Source of the DNA: Leptothrix discophora
Lineage (GTDB): Bacteria; Pseudomonadota; Gammaproteobacteria; Burkholderiales; Burkholderiaceae_C
Direction: 5' to 3'
Length of the DNA stretch: 64,000 bases
Assembly: GCF_030705305.1 (NCBI RefSeq)
Contig: NZ_JAUZEE010000003.1
Span: 434,001 to 498,000, forward strand
Shown: piece after piece, positions 8,711-17,319 of the stretch
Layout of the letters: the number at the start of each line of letters is the position of its first letter
Position numbering within the stretch: the first letter of the stretch is position 1
The notes under the pieces: model-generated
Databases searched by the model: none
The model's input: the letters and a program-made list of their open reading frames with translations, nothing else
What the model was told of the DNA's origin: nothing
Position numbers and translations under genes: made by a program

Positions 8711-9724
8711 TCAGCGGCCCTCACCCTTCTTGAGTTGCGCGAGCAGGATCTTGGACAGGCTCAGCACCACGAAGGTGATGAAGAACAGGACCAGTCCCAG
8801 GTAGATCAGCGAGGCCTGGTGCAGGCCTTCGGCGGCCTCGGCGAACTCGTTGGCGAGCGCCGAGGTGATGCTGTTGGCGGCCTCGAAGACCGACAGCGAG
8901 TTCAGCTGGTTCATGTTGCCGATCACGAAGGTGACGGCCATGGTCTCGCCGAGCGCGCGGCCCAGACCCAGCATGATCCCGCCGACCACGCCGGTCTTGG
9001 TGTAGGGCAGCACGACGCGGGAAACGACCTCCCAGGTGGTCGAGCCCAGTCCGTAGGCCGATTCCTTGAGCATCGGCGGCGTGACCTCGAAGACGTCGCG
9101 CATCACCGAGGCGATGAAGGGAATGATCATGATGGCCAGGATCACGCCGGCCGAGAAGATGCCGATGCCGACCGGCGGACCGCTGAACAGCGCGCCGAGG
9201 TAGGGCACGCCCTGGGTCAGCGCCTGCAGCGGCTGCTGGACGTAGGTCGCCAGCACCGGGCCGAAGATCAGCAGGCCCCACATGCCGTAGACGATCGACG
9301 GCACGGCCGCAAGCAACTCGACGGCGATGCCCAGCGGGCGCTTGAGCCAGCCGGGCGAGAGTTCGGTCAGGAACAGCGCGATGCCGAAGCTCACCGGCAC
9401 GGCGATCAGCAGCGCGATGATCGACGTCATCAGCGTGCCGTAGATCATCACCAGGCCGCCGTAGCGGTTCTGGACGGGATCCCATTCAGCGGTCCACAGG
9501 AAGGACAGGCCGTACTCACGGATCGCCGGCATGGCGCCAAAGACCAGCGAACCCAGGATGCCGGCCAGCAACGCGAGCGTCAGCCAGGCGGACCCCTGCG
9601 CCAGGAGGGCAAACACGCCGTCGGCCCAGCGCATGCGGTTGACGGGGCGCGGTGCGGGCGCACCGGTCGTGGTCTTGTCAGTGGTCATGTTCGGCAAGGG
9701 CTCGGCGGGCAAGGTGGCTGCCAC
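8711..9724 (-). CDS. pstC: Phosphate ABC transporter permease PstC
   Basis: Inner-membrane permease partner of PstA. 337 aa, hydrophobic, with the family loop [22 protein letters not shown] and the following [15 protein letters not shown]-type region (here [12 protein letters not shown]). The best start is a GTG at 9724, because a strong TGGAGGT lies four bases before it. An internal ATG at 9688 (MTTDKTTTG) has no Shine-Dalgarno. The 105-bp gap to pstS holds a stem-loop right after the pstS stop. Confidence 0.96.
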   Translation of the reverse strand: MAATLPAEPLPNMTTDKTTTGAPAPRPVNRMRWADGVFALLAQGSAWLTLALLAGILGSLVFGAMPAIREYGLSFLWTAEWDPVQNRYGGLVMIYGTLMTSIIALLIAVPVSFGIALFLTELSPGWLKRPLGIAVELLAAVPSIVYGMWGLLIFGPVLATYVQQPLQALTQGVPYLGALFSGPPVGIGIFSAGVILAIMIIPFIASVMRDVFEVTPPMLKESAYGLGSTTWEVVSRVVLPYTKTGVVGGIMLGLGRALGETMAVTFVIGNMNQLNSLSVFEAANSITSALANEFAEAAEGLHQASLIYLGLVLFFITFVVLSLSKILLAQLKKGEGR

Positions 9725-9727
9725 GGG

Positions 9728-9734
9728 ACCTCCA
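9728..9734 (-). promoter_or_regulatory. Ribosome binding site that decides the pstC start
   Basis: TGGAGGT on the minus strand, three to four bases before a GTG codon. It favours the GTG at 9724 over the ATG at 9688 as the pstC start. Confidence 0.7.
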
Positions 9735-9808
9735 GGATCACATCACGTTGAAAGGCCCGGCGGCGCGGCATCTTGCCTTGCGCCCACCGGGCCATGTAGA
9801 GGGTTGTT

Positions 9809-9827
9809 CTCGGCGCAGCGCGCCGAG
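9809..9827 (-). promoter_or_regulatory. Stem-loop between pstS and pstC
   Basis: Eight-bp stem CTCGGCGC / 3-nt loop / complement, two bases after the pstS stop and without a T run. Such hairpins after the binding-protein gene of ABC operons commonly stabilise the upstream message and raise its level over the permease genes. That role is inferred from position. Confidence 0.55.
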
Positions 9828-9829
9828 GA

Positions 9830-10879
9830 TCACTTGTAGGCGACGACGCTGCCGTCCGCGCCCTTGATCACGCCCCATTGCTTGCGCACCAGCGCCTTGA
9901 CAGCGTCGGGCAGCGCAACGTACTCGAGGTCGCTGGCCATCTTGTCACCCTGGGTGTAGGCCCACTCGAAGAACTTCAGCGAGGCGCTGGCCTGGGCCGG
10001 CTTGTCCTGCTTGGCGTGCATCAGGATGAAGGTCGCACCCGTGATCGGCCAGCTGTCCTTGCCCGGCTGTTCGGTCAGGACCTGGTAGAACGACTTGGCC
10101 CAGTCGGCGCCAGCGGCGGCGGCCTTGAAGTTCAGGTCGTCAGGCGCCACGAAGTTGCCGGCCGAGTTCTTCAGCAGCACGAAGGACATCTTGTTCTGCT
10201 TGGCGTAGGCGTACTCGACGTAGCCGATCGAGTTCGGCAGACGCTGCACGAAGGCCGACACGCCCTCGTTGCCCTTGCCGCCCGCGCCGGTCGGCCAGTT
10301 CACGGCGGTGCCTTCACCGACCTTGGCCTTCCACTCGGCATTCACCTTCGACAGGTAGTTCGTGAAGATGAAGCTGGTGCCCGAGCCGTCCGCGCGGCGG
10401 ACCACCGAGATCGCGCTGTCCGGCAGGGGGACACCGGCGTTCAGGTCGGTGATGGCCTTGTCGTTCCAGTGGGTGATCTTGCCCAGGTAGATGTCGCCGA
10501 GCACGGCGCCGGTCAGCTTGATCTGGCCAGGCTGGATGCCCTTGATGTTGACCACCGGCACGACGCCGCCGATCACGGTCGGGAACTGGACGAGGCCGTC
10601 CTTGGCGAGTTCCTCGTCGGTCAGCGGCGCATCGGAGGCGCCGAAGTCGACCGTCTTGCCCTTGATCTGGCGGATGCCAGCGCCCGAACCGACCGACTGG
10701 TAGTTGATGCGCGCACCGGTCGCCTTGTTGTAGGCGTCGGCCCACTTGGCGTAGACGGGGGCGGGGAAGGACGCGCCGGCGCCGGTCACGTCCTGGGCGG
10801 CGGCAGAGCCAGCAGCGCCGAACAGGGCCAGGGCGGTCAGGCCCGAAGCCAGACTGGAGAGCCAAACGGAGTTCTTCAT
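9830..10879 (-). CDS. pstS: Periplasmic phosphate-binding protein PstS
   Basis: Captures phosphate in the periplasm and delivers it to PstCA. 349 aa. Signal peptide with likely cleavage after SAAA at residue 28 (mature [10 protein letters not shown]). The phosphate-binding loops are recognisable: [19 protein letters not shown] and [15 protein letters not shown]. Start taken at MKNSVWLSS, where the signal peptide begins. The frame is open further upstream through the Pho box, which argues against a longer protein. First gene of the seven-gene pst-pho operon. Confidence 0.98.
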   Translation of the reverse strand: MKNSVWLSSLASGLTALALFGAAGSAAAQDVTGAGASFPAPVYAKWADAYNKATGARINYQSVGSGAGIRQIKGKTVDFGASDAPLTDEELAKDGLVQFPTVIGGVVPVVNIKGIQPGQIKLTGAVLGDIYLGKITHWNDKAITDLNAGVPLPDSAISVVRRADGSGTSFIFTNYLSKVNAEWKAKVGEGTAVNWPTGAGGKGNEGVSAFVQRLPNSIGYVEYAYAKQNKMSFVLLKNSAGNFVAPDDLNFKAAAAGADWAKSFYQVLTEQPGKDSWPITGATFILMHAKQDKPAQASASLKFFEWAYTQGDKMASDLEYVALPDAVKALVRKQWGVIKGADGSVVAYK

Positions 10880-10942
10880 GGGAGATCGACCTTTCAAATC
10901 CCGGCGCAGGCTGCACCGCTGTCGGGAATGTAGAAAGGCTCC

Positions 10943-10960
10943 GTGACGGTCATGTGACAA
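10943..10960 (-). promoter_or_regulatory. Pho box upstream of pstS
   Basis: On the minus strand reads TTGTCAC-ATGA-CCGTCAC: two 7-bp CTGTCAT-like repeats with 4-bp spacing, the exact architecture of the PhoB site CTGTCAT-N4-CTGTCAT. It lies 64 to 81 bases before the pstS start codon, facing the operon. Strong candidate for PhoB activation under phosphate limitation. Confidence 0.78.
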
Positions 10961-11107
10961 GTGGTGTCACAAAGACCGCCTCACGCCCGGAAAAACGTCG
11001 CGCTTCAGGGGCTGTGCGGGGGCGCGGCTGTCACATGGACAGGGCGAGATGTCACGGAATCGACATTCGACCGCCCTGCCCTGGGCTGTTCAGGCCATGC
11101 CTGCTGT

Positions 11108-12442
11108 TCAGGCCGCCACGGCGGCGGCGGCCAGGCGGTCGGCGCAAGCCTTGGCCACGCCGGCGTCCTGGGCCTCGACCATGACGCGCAGCACCGGCTC
11201 GGTGCCAGAGGCGCGGATCAGCACCCGGCCGGTCTGGCCCAGCTCGCGGCCGATCGCGGCCTGCTCCTCTGCCAGCAACGGGTTGGTCTTCCAGTCGCTG
11301 CCGGCGGCCAGCCGGACGTTGATGAGGGTCTGCGGGAACAGCTCGACACCCTCGAGCAGCTCGGCGATGGAGCGGCCGTTGCGCTGCTGGGCCTGCAGCA
11401 CCTGCAACGCGCTGACGATGCCGTCGCCGGTGGTGTGCTTGTCGAGCGCCAGGAGGTGGCCGGAGCCCTCGCCGCCCAGCTGCCAGCCGTGACGCACCAG
11501 TTCTTCCAGGACGTAGCGGTCGCCGACCTTGGCGCGCACGAAGTCGACGCCACGACGGCCCAGCGCCAATTCGACGGCCATGTTGGTCATCAGCGTGCCG
11601 ACCGCGCCGCGCACCGGCTCGCCCTGGGCCAAGCGGTCGGCCACCATCACGTAGAGCAGTTCGTCGCCGTTGTAGAGGCGCCCGGAGCGATCGACCAGCT
11701 GCAGCCGGTCGGCGTCGCCGTCCAGCGCGATGCCGTAGTCCGCGCCGTGCTGCGCCACCGCCTCGACCAGCGCCTGCGGCGAGGTTGCGCCGACGCCGTC
11801 GTTGATGTTGATGCCATCGGGCTCACAGCCGATCCGGATGACGTCGGCGCCCAGCTCGTGGAAGACGTCCGGCGCGACGTGGTAGGCCGCGCCGTGGGCC
11901 GCGTCGACGACGATCTTCAGGCCCTTGAGCGAGAGCTCGTTCGAGAAGGTCGACTTGCAGAACTCGATGTAGCGGCCCGGCGCGTCCGACAGCCGGCGGG
12001 CCTTGCCGATGCGGGCCGAGTCGGCCCAGGACGGCGGCATGTCGATGGCGGCCTCGACCTCCAGCTCCCAGGCGTCGGACAGCTTCTCGCCACGGGCCGA
12101 GAAGAACTTGATGCCGTTGTCCATGTAGGGGTTGTGCGAGGCGCTGATGACCACGCCCAGGCTCAGGCGCAGCGCACGGGTCAGGTAGGCCACGGCCGGC
12201 GTCGGCAGCGGACCGGTCAGCATCACGTCGACGCCGGCAGAGTTCAGGCCGGCTTCGAGCGCCGACTCCAGCATGTAGCCGGAGATGCGCGTGTCCTTGC
12301 CGATGAGCACCACCGGGCGCTCGTGCGTGCCCGACAGCACGCGGCCGACCGCATGGCCCAGGCGCAGGACGAAGTCGGGGGTGATGGGCGAGACACCCAC
12401 CTCGCCGCGGATGCCGTCGGTGCCGAAATACTTTCTGCTCAT
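11108..12442 (-). CDS. glmM: Phosphoglucosamine mutase GlmM
   Basis: Converts glucosamine-6-phosphate to glucosamine-1-phosphate for UDP-GlcNAc, hence peptidoglycan and lipopolysaccharide. 444 aa, against 445 in E. coli. Catalytic phosphoserine Ser102 in [14 protein letters not shown]; magnesium-binding DGDADR with Asp241, Asp243 and Asp245; sugar-recognition loop GEGSGH; C-terminal phosphate-binding [14 protein letters not shown]. Complete and normal. Lies downstream of folP, the usual folP-glmM order, though no ftsH precedes them here. Its 3' end is 229 bp before the divergently needed pstS control region. Confidence 0.98.
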   Translation of the reverse strand: MSRKYFGTDGIRGEVGVSPITPDFVLRLGHAVGRVLSGTHERPVVLIGKDTRISGYMLESALEAGLNSAGVDVMLTGPLPTPAVAYLTRALRLSLGVVISASHNPYMDNGIKFFSARGEKLSDAWELEVEAAIDMPPSWADSARIGKARRLSDAPGRYIEFCKSTFSNELSLKGLKIVVDAAHGAAYHVAPDVFHELGADVIRIGCEPDGININDGVGATSPQALVEAVAQHGADYGIALDGDADRLQLVDRSGRLYNGDELLYVMVADRLAQGEPVRGAVGTLMTNMAVELALGRRGVDFVRAKVGDRYVLEELVRHGWQLGGEGSGHLLALDKHTTGDGIVSALQVLQAQQRNGRSIAELLEGVELFPQTLINVRLAAGSDWKTNPLLAEEQAAIGRELGQTGRVLIRASGTEPVLRVMVEAQDAGVAKACADRLAAAAVAA

Positions 12443-12553
12443 GTCTGCTCGCTGGGTCGTTGCGGTGCATCCGCCGCCATCGGCGGGACCGCCAAGTGGG
12501 GTGGCGGGCCACCCGGGGATCGGACTGTCTGTCCGTCAGTTCATCAGCCTAGG

Positions 12554-13390
12554 TCAAGCCTCGGTGGGCGACAAGCCGGCCGCCCGCCAGACGGCCAGTG
12601 CATCGACGGTTGCCGCCACATCGTGCACACGAATCACCCGCGCACCATGTTGCACCGCAGCCAAGGCGGCGGCAACGCTGCCGTGGACCCGCTCGCCGAC
12701 CGGACGGCCGGTCACGGCGCCGATCGAGGACTTGCGCGACCAGCCTGCCAGCACCGGATAGCCCAGCGCCAGGAGCGCGTGCTGGCCCGGCAGCAGCGCG
12801 AAGTTCTGCTCGACCGTCTTGCCGAAGCCGATGCCCGGATCCAGCGTCAGGCGCGCCGCCGCGATGCCGGCCGCGCGGCAGGCATCGGCCCGCTCGCGCA
12901 GGAAGTCGGCCACCTCGGTGACCACGTCCTGGTAGTGCGGCGCAGCCTGCATCGAGCGTGGCTCGCCCTGCATGTGCATCAGGCAGACGCCGCAGCGCGG
13001 ATGCGCGGCCACCAGCGCCAGGGCGCCCGGTTCCTGCAGCGCGCGGATGTCGTTGACGATGTCGGCGCCCAGGTCCAGCGCCGCGCGCATCACCTCGGGC
13101 TTGCAGGTGTCGACCGACAGCGGCACGCCCAGCGCCAGCGCACCGCGCAGCACCGGCAGCACGCGCGCGAGTTCGTCCTCGACGCTGACCGCCGGCGCGC
13201 CGGGCCGGCTCGATTCGCCGCCGATGTCGAGGATCTCGGCGCCCTCGCGCAGCAGCCGTTCGGCATGCGCCAGCGCCTCGGCTGCGCCACGGCCGCCATC
13301 GGAAAAGGAATCGGGCGTGACATTGACGATGCCCATCACGCGCGGGCGGCTCAGGTCGATGTCATGCCGGGTGGTCTGCCAGATCGTCAC
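12554..13390 (-). CDS. folP: Dihydropteroate synthase
   Basis: Folate biosynthesis: condenses p-aminobenzoate with dihydropterin pyrophosphate; target of sulfonamides. 278 aa TIM barrel. Motifs: MGIVNVTPDSFSDGG (19-33), the EILDIGGESSRPGA loop, PLSVDTCKPEVM, ADIVNDI, LDPGIGFGKT, GWSRKSSIG and the closing RVHDVAA. All substrate-binding residues appear present. About 110 bp separate it from the downstream glmM, so the pair may share one transcript. Confidence 0.97.
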   Translation of the reverse strand: MTIWQTTRHDIDLSRPRVMGIVNVTPDSFSDGGRGAAEALAHAERLLREGAEILDIGGESSRPGAPAVSVEDELARVLPVLRGALALGVPLSVDTCKPEVMRAALDLGADIVNDIRALQEPGALALVAAHPRCGVCLMHMQGEPRSMQAAPHYQDVVTEVADFLRERADACRAAGIAAARLTLDPGIGFGKTVEQNFALLPGQHALLALGYPVLAGWSRKSSIGAVTGRPVGERVHGSVAAALAAVQHGARVIRVHDVAATVDALAVWRAAGLSPTEA

Positions 13391-13438
13391 GGAGGTGTCG
13401 TCGTCCAGGTTGCGGATGGATACAGGGCCCGAAAGGAC

Positions 13439-13463
13439 TGCGGGACGGCTCAGCCGTCCCGCA
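13439..13463 (-). terminator. Stem-loop between the zinc-finger gene and folP
   Basis: Ten-bp stem TGCGGGACGG / 5-nt loop / complement, 28 bp past the end of the zinc-finger gene in its direction of transcription. The downstream strand continues GTCCTTTC, only a weak T run. Possible terminator of the ilvE-zinc-finger transcript. Confidence 0.5.
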
Positions 13464-13490
13464 AGGTGTGTCCGTCAGGCCAGGCGCGCC

Positions 13491-13697
13491 TCAGTGGTGG
13501 CCATGAACCTTCTCGCCGGCCTTCAGCCGGTAGACGGTGCCGCAGTACGGGCACTTGCCATCGCCGTTCTTGGCCACGTCGATGTAGACCTTCGGGTGGT
13601 TGCTCCAGAGTTCCTGCTTCGGGTTCGGGCAGGCGACGACGCCGGGACCTTGCAGGTCGGCGGCGACCACTTCGACGACGGCATTCGGGGTGCTCAT
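13491..13697 (-). CDS. Small CHCC-type zinc-finger protein
   Basis: 68 aa. Metal ligands are arranged as C...H...CPYCGTVY: VACPNPKQELWSNHPKVY, then KCPYCGTVYRL, matching the zf-CHCC family also found in the mitochondrial complex I subunit NDUFS6. The bacterial protein has no settled function. Ends in a His pair (HGHH). It sits 49 bp after ilvE on the same strand, a common pairing in Burkholderiales, and is probably co-transcribed with it. Confidence 0.85.
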   Translation of the reverse strand: MSTPNAVVEVVAADLQGPGVVACPNPKQELWSNHPKVYIDVAKNGDGKCPYCGTVYRLKAGEKVHGHH

Positions 13698-13746
13698 GGG
13701 TGCGTGGGCTCGGGGCGGAAGAATGGGAAGGGACGGGCTCAGGCGA

Positions 13747-14670
13747 TCAGACCAGGGTCAGCCACTCGGCGTACTTCGGGTTGCGGCCGTTGACGATGTC
13801 GAAGAAGGCCGACTGGATCTTCTCGGTGATCGGACCGCGCGAGCCGATGCCGATCTCGATGCGATCGAGTTCGCGGATCGGCGTCACCTCGGCAGCCGTG
13901 CCGGTGAAGAAGGCCTCGTCGCAGATGTAGACCTCGTCGCGCGTGATGCGCTTCTGCACGATCTCCAGGCCCAGGTCGCGGGCGATGTGGAAGATCGTGT
14001 TGCGGGTGATGCCGTTGAGCGCGCCGGCCGACAGGTCGGGCGTGTAGATCACGCCGTTCTTGACGATGAACAGGTTCTCGCCCGCGCCTTCGCTGACGAA
14101 GCCGGCCGAGTCCAGCAGCAGCGCCTCGTCGTAGCCCTCGTCGACCGCTTCCATGTTGGCCAGGATCGAGTTCGTGTAGTTGCTGACCGCCTTGGCCTGC
14201 GTCATCGTGATGTTGACGTGGTGGCGGGTGTAGCTGGAGGTCTTGACGCGGATGCCGCGCTTGAGGCCTTCCTCGCCCAGGTAGGCGCCCCAGGTCCAGG
14301 CCGCGACCATCAGGTGGATGGTGTTGCCGCGCGGGCTGACGCCGAGCTTCTCGGAGCCGATCCACGTCAGCGGGCGGATGTAGCCGCTCTCCAGGCCGTT
14401 CTCGCGCACGACGGCGCGCTGGGCCTCGCTGACCTGCTCCTGCGAGAACGGGATCTTCATGCGCAGGATCTTGGCGCTGTTGAACAGCCGCTCGGTGTGC
14501 TCGTGCAGGCGGAAGATCGCCGTGCCTTGGGCCGTCTTGTAGGCGCGCACGCCCTCGAAGGCGCCGCAGCCGTAGTGCAGCGTGTGGCTGAGCACGTGGA
14601 TCTTGGCGTCGCGCCAGTCCACCATCTCGCCGTCCATCCAGATCTTTCCGTCTCGGTCGTGCATCGACAT
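13747..14670 (-). CDS. ilvE: Branched-chain amino acid aminotransferase
   Basis: PLP enzyme of class IV that makes valine, leucine and isoleucine from their 2-oxo acids. 307 aa, against 309 in E. coli. Motifs: HYGCGAFEGVRAY, RLFNSAKILRM, the catalytic lysine in QAKAVSNYTNSIL, ISEGAGENLF-like FVSEGAGENLFIV, and FFTGTAAEVTPI. I set the start at 14670 (MSMHDRDGKIW) because AGAGG lies about eight bases upstream. In-frame ATGs at 14679 and 14712 are worse: the first abuts the Shine-Dalgarno. Upstream of it, 60 bp away, is the histidine kinase gene. Confidence 0.96.
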   Translation of the reverse strand: MSMHDRDGKIWMDGEMVDWRDAKIHVLSHTLHYGCGAFEGVRAYKTAQGTAIFRLHEHTERLFNSAKILRMKIPFSQEQVSEAQRAVVRENGLESGYIRPLTWIGSEKLGVSPRGNTIHLMVAAWTWGAYLGEEGLKRGIRVKTSSYTRHHVNITMTQAKAVSNYTNSILANMEAVDEGYDEALLLDSAGFVSEGAGENLFIVKNGVIYTPDLSAGALNGITRNTIFHIARDLGLEIVQKRITRDEVYICDEAFFTGTAAEVTPIRELDRIEIGIGSRGPITEKIQSAFFDIVNGRNPKYAEWLTLV

Positions 14671-14730
14671 GGGTTGCATCCTCTTTCGGGGCCGCGATTG
14701 TAAGGCGGGCAATCGGGCGTCCAGGCCGGC

Positions 14731-15498
14731 TCAAGGCTCCAGGGCCAGCGGCAGCACCACGGTGAAGACGCTGCCTCGGCCGGGCGTCGAGCGCAGTGCC
14801 AGGCCCAGGCCCATGGCCTCGACCATCTGCCGCACGATGCTCAGGCCGAGGCCGACGCCGCGGCGCGCCTCGCCCGGCCGGCGCACGACCGCCGCCCCGC
14901 GGTAGCCGGGCTCGAACAGTCGCTGCATCTCGTCCTCGCCCAGGCCGATGCCGCTGTCCCAGACCTGCAGCAGGACGTCGCTGCCGCGCCGCCGGGCGCT
15001 GATCAGCACGCCGCCGTCGTCGGTGTAGCGCACTGCGTTGCCGATCAGGTTGCGCAGCACCCGTTCGAGCAGGCGCGGGTCGGCCTCGACGCGCAGGTGG
15101 CCGCCGCGCCAGCGCAGGTCGAGTCCGCGGTCGAAGGCCATCGGCTGCAGGACCGGCTGCAGGCGCTGGTAGAGCTCGCCCAGTCGCAGCGGCACGCTTT
15201 GCGCCTGCAGCGCGCCGGTCGCGCCGCGGCTGTAGTCGAGCAGGTCGTCGATCTGGTGTTCCAGCGCCGCCAGCGTCGCGCCCAGCTGGCCGACGATGCC
15301 GGCGCTGGTCCCGTCCAGCGGCCGGGCCCGCAGCGCATGCACCAGCAGGCCGATCGCGTGCATGGGCTGGCGCAGGTCGTGGCTGGCAGCGGCGACCGCC
15401 CGCACCAGTTCCTGGGCGCGGGCCGGCGTGATGGCGTCGGCCGCAGCCGCTGCGGTCAGGGTCGGGCGTGGCATCCGGGGGGTCATCGGTGGGGTCAT
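14731..15498 (-). CDS. Sensorless cytoplasmic histidine kinase
   Basis: 255 aa, no membrane segment and no recognisable sensor domain. HisKA region with AAASHDLRQPMHAIGLL (the ASHDLRQP phospho-acceptor motif typical of Burkholderiales hybrid kinases), then the ATPase domain: N-box NLIGNAVRYTDDGG, G1 VWDSGIGLGEDE, G2 GVGLGLSIVRQM. Begins seven bases after the response-regulator gene stop, so the two are co-transcribed and very likely a pair. It may receive its signal by protein contact. The start is uncertain: ATGs at 15498 and 15486 both lack a good ribosome site. Confidence 0.88.
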   Translation of the reverse strand: MTPPMTPRMPRPTLTAAAAADAITPARAQELVRAVAAASHDLRQPMHAIGLLVHALRARPLDGTSAGIVGQLGATLAALEHQIDDLLDYSRGATGALQAQSVPLRLGELYQRLQPVLQPMAFDRGLDLRWRGGHLRVEADPRLLERVLRNLIGNAVRYTDDGGVLISARRRGSDVLLQVWDSGIGLGEDEMQRLFEPGYRGAAVVRRPGEARRGVGLGLSIVRQMVEAMGLGLALRSTPGRGSVFTVVLPLALEP

Positions 15499-15505
15499 CG
15501 GGGGG

Positions 15506-16480
15506 TCAACCGCGCGTCGACGCCACGTCGGGGCCGAGCTGATGCCGCACCGCGATCACCGCCTGGGTCCGCGAGCTGACGCCCAGGCAGCGCAGCACCG
15601 CCGCGACATGGTCCTTGATCGTCTCGACCGACAGGCCCATCTCGCGGGCAATCGTCTTGTTGGGCTTGCCTTCGAGCAGCAGCGCCAGCACCTCGGACTG
15701 GCGTGGCGTCAGCCCCAGCGACTCCAGCGTGGTCGGGCTGATCAGCGCCTCACGCGCGGCGACCCGGCCGGACATCGCACCCAGGCTGACCAGCACCGGC
15801 ACGCCTGGCGAGACACCCGGCGACACACCCGGCGACACACCCGTCGAAACCCCTGGCGATGCGCCACCGGCCAGCGCCGGGCTGGCGCGCAGCAGGCTGG
15901 CCGACGTCACGACGGACGGCTCATCCGGTCCGGCGCTCGGTGCGACAGGCCCCAGCCTGGCGCCGAGCACACCGTCCTGTGGCGAGCGGCCGTCGACCGC
16001 TGTCGCCGGGTCCGCCTCGACCTCCGGGGCGACAGGCGCGACCGGGAAGGCGGCCAGCGAGGGCCCGAGGCCACCGGCGCCGCTGAACATCTCCGGCACG
16101 AAGACGCCGCCGGACATGACCAGCAGCAGGGCCTCGAACAGCATCTCGTTGGTGGCCCGCTTCGGCACGAAACCCATCGCGCCGCCGTCGATGCAGCGGT
16201 CCAGGTCGGCCGGATCCTCGGATGCCGACACCACCACCACCGGCAGCGTCGGATGGGCCGCGCGCAGCTCGACCAGGAAGTCGTAGCCGTCGTGCGCGCC
16301 GAGAAACAGGTCCAGCAGCACGAGGTCGAACTCATGGCGCCCATGCAGCAGGTTGCGGGCCTCGTCGACCGTCTCGGCACCGACCACCCTCACCTGCTCG
16401 CCCAGGCCGCGCACGACGTTCTGCATCGCCGCCAGGATCAGCGGGTGGTCGTCGATCATCAAGACCTTCATGGCGGGCAT
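15506..16480 (-). CDS. NarL/FixJ-type response regulator with long repeat-containing linker
   Basis: 324 aa, about 110 longer than a usual NarL-type regulator. Receiver domain 4-125 with phospho-acceptor Asp57 in LVLLDLFLG and lysine in GFVPKRA. C-terminal LuxR helix-turn-helix around 255-315 (LTPRQSEVLALLLEGKPNKTIAREM, written here in two parts as LTPRQSEVLALLLEG and KPNKTIAREMGLSVETIKDH). Between them lies a low-complexity linker rich in Pro, Ala, Gly, Ser and Val, including four tandem (T/S)PGVS-like units. Start at 16480 or at the internal Met at 16471. Likely phosphorylated by the adjacent kinase. Confidence 0.9.
   Translation of the reverse strand: MPAMKVLMIDDHPLILAAMQNVVRGLGEQVRVVGAETVDEARNLLHGRHEFDLVLLDLFLGAHDGYDFLVELRAAHPTLPVVVVSASEDPADLDRCIDGGAMGFVPKRATNEMLFEALLLVMSGGVFVPEMFSGAGGLGPSLAAFPVAPVAPEVEADPATAVDGRSPQDGVLGARLGPVAPSAGPDEPSVVTSASLLRASPALAGGASPGVSTGVSPGVSPGVSPGVPVLVSLGAMSGRVAAREALISPTTLESLGLTPRQSEVLALLLEGKPNKTIAREMGLSVETIKDHVAAVLRCLGVSSRTQAVIAVRHQLGPDVASTRG
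15804..15858 (-). repeat. 12-bp tandem repeat in the response-regulator linker
   Basis: Units of ACACCCGGCGAC (plus-strand reading) repeat about four times with small changes, encoding a GVSP ladder in the regulator. In-frame unit length means copy-number change would lengthen or shorten the linker without a frameshift. Confidence 0.75.
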
Positions 16481-16521
16481 CGGTGGCGCAGCAGCGGGGC
16501 CGCCAGTTTAGGGATCCACCG

Positions 16522-16540
16522 GAAGGGGGCTTCCCCCTTC
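16522..16540 (-). terminator. Stem-loop downstream of the orphan parA
   Basis: Perfect 8-bp stem GAAGGGGG / CTT / CCCCCTTC, 44 bp past the parA stop and 42 bp before the response-regulator start. No T run. Possible terminator between two same-strand units. Confidence 0.5.
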
Positions 16541-16583
16541 GAGGGGATTGCGAGACCCCTGCCGAAGCGCCAGCCCGGCTGAA

Positions 16584-17255
16584 TCAGTGCCGGTCGACCC
16601 AGTCGGTCAGCGCGGCCCATTGCGCCAGGTCACGGGCGACCCGGCCGGGTGCGACGTCCCACAGGCTGGAGCCCTGTGCGGCCAGGTGGACGTAGTTGTG
16701 GGTGTCGCGCAGCAGGCCCAGCACCGGCACGCGGATCTGCTCGTTCAGGTGGGCCAGGAACTGTTCGAGCTGTTCGGCCGCATGGGTGTGCTCGCGCACG
16801 CGGTTGCCGATGACCGCGATCGGCACCTCGGCATGCTTGCGGCGCTGGCGCAGCTCGTCGATGAATTCGCGCGTGGCGTAGATGTCGAAGACGCTGGCCT
16901 GCAGCGGCACGACGATCGCGTCGGCGGCCTTCATCACCGCATCCAGCCGCTTGCCCTGCAGCCCGGCGGGCGTGTCGATGACCGCATGGCGGGCACCCTT
17001 GGGGAGCTTGCCGAGATCGTCCGCATCGGTGGTCCACAGGCCGATGGCCGGCAGCTCGGGCGGACGCAGCGACAGCCACAGCGCGCCGGACTCCTGCCGA
17101 TCGACATCGGCCAGCACGACCGGCTGCCGTTCATCGATCAGCCCGGAGGCCGCCGCCCGATCGGCCTCGCGGCGGGCCAGGTAGCCCGCCAGGTTGGTCG
17201 CCAGGGTCGACTTGCCGACCCCGCCCTTCGGGTTCGCCACCACGTACACGCTCAT
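16584..17255 (-). CDS. Orphan ParA/MinD-type ATPase
   Basis: 223 aa. Deviant Walker A KGGVGKST at 10-17 with signature Lys10, A' motif VVLADVDRQ and Walker B HAVIDTPAG place it in the ParA family, which positions DNA or protein cargo by ATP-driven dimer patterning. No parB or centromere-like repeat is nearby, so it is not the chromosomal ParA. The small size fits the orphan ParA proteins that position cytoplasmic cargo. An AGGAGG-rich ribosome site lies seven to nine bases before the ATG. Divergent from the quinone oxidoreductase gene across 64 bp. Confidence 0.9.
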   Translation of the reverse strand: MSVYVVANPKGGVGKSTLATNLAGYLARREADRAAASGLIDERQPVVLADVDRQESGALWLSLRPPELPAIGLWTTDADDLGKLPKGARHAVIDTPAGLQGKRLDAVMKAADAIVVPLQASVFDIYATREFIDELRQRRKHAEVPIAVIGNRVREHTHAAEQLEQFLAHLNEQIRVPVLGLLRDTHNYVHLAAQGSSLWDVAPGRVARDLAQWAALTDWVDRH

Positions 17256-17319
17256 CGCCGCGCTCCTCCTCGTGACGGCAGCGCCGCATGGCCGCCGGAT
17301 CTTGGGCTATGTTACCGAC

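Noticed and set aside
11108-13390. Typical ftsH-folP-glmM operon
   Set aside because: folP and glmM are present, but the gene upstream of folP encodes a small zinc-finger protein and then ilvE; there is no ftsH.
16584-17255. Chromosome-partition parA with parB and parS
   Set aside because: No parB gene and no parS-like repeats are visible; the protein is small and stands alone.
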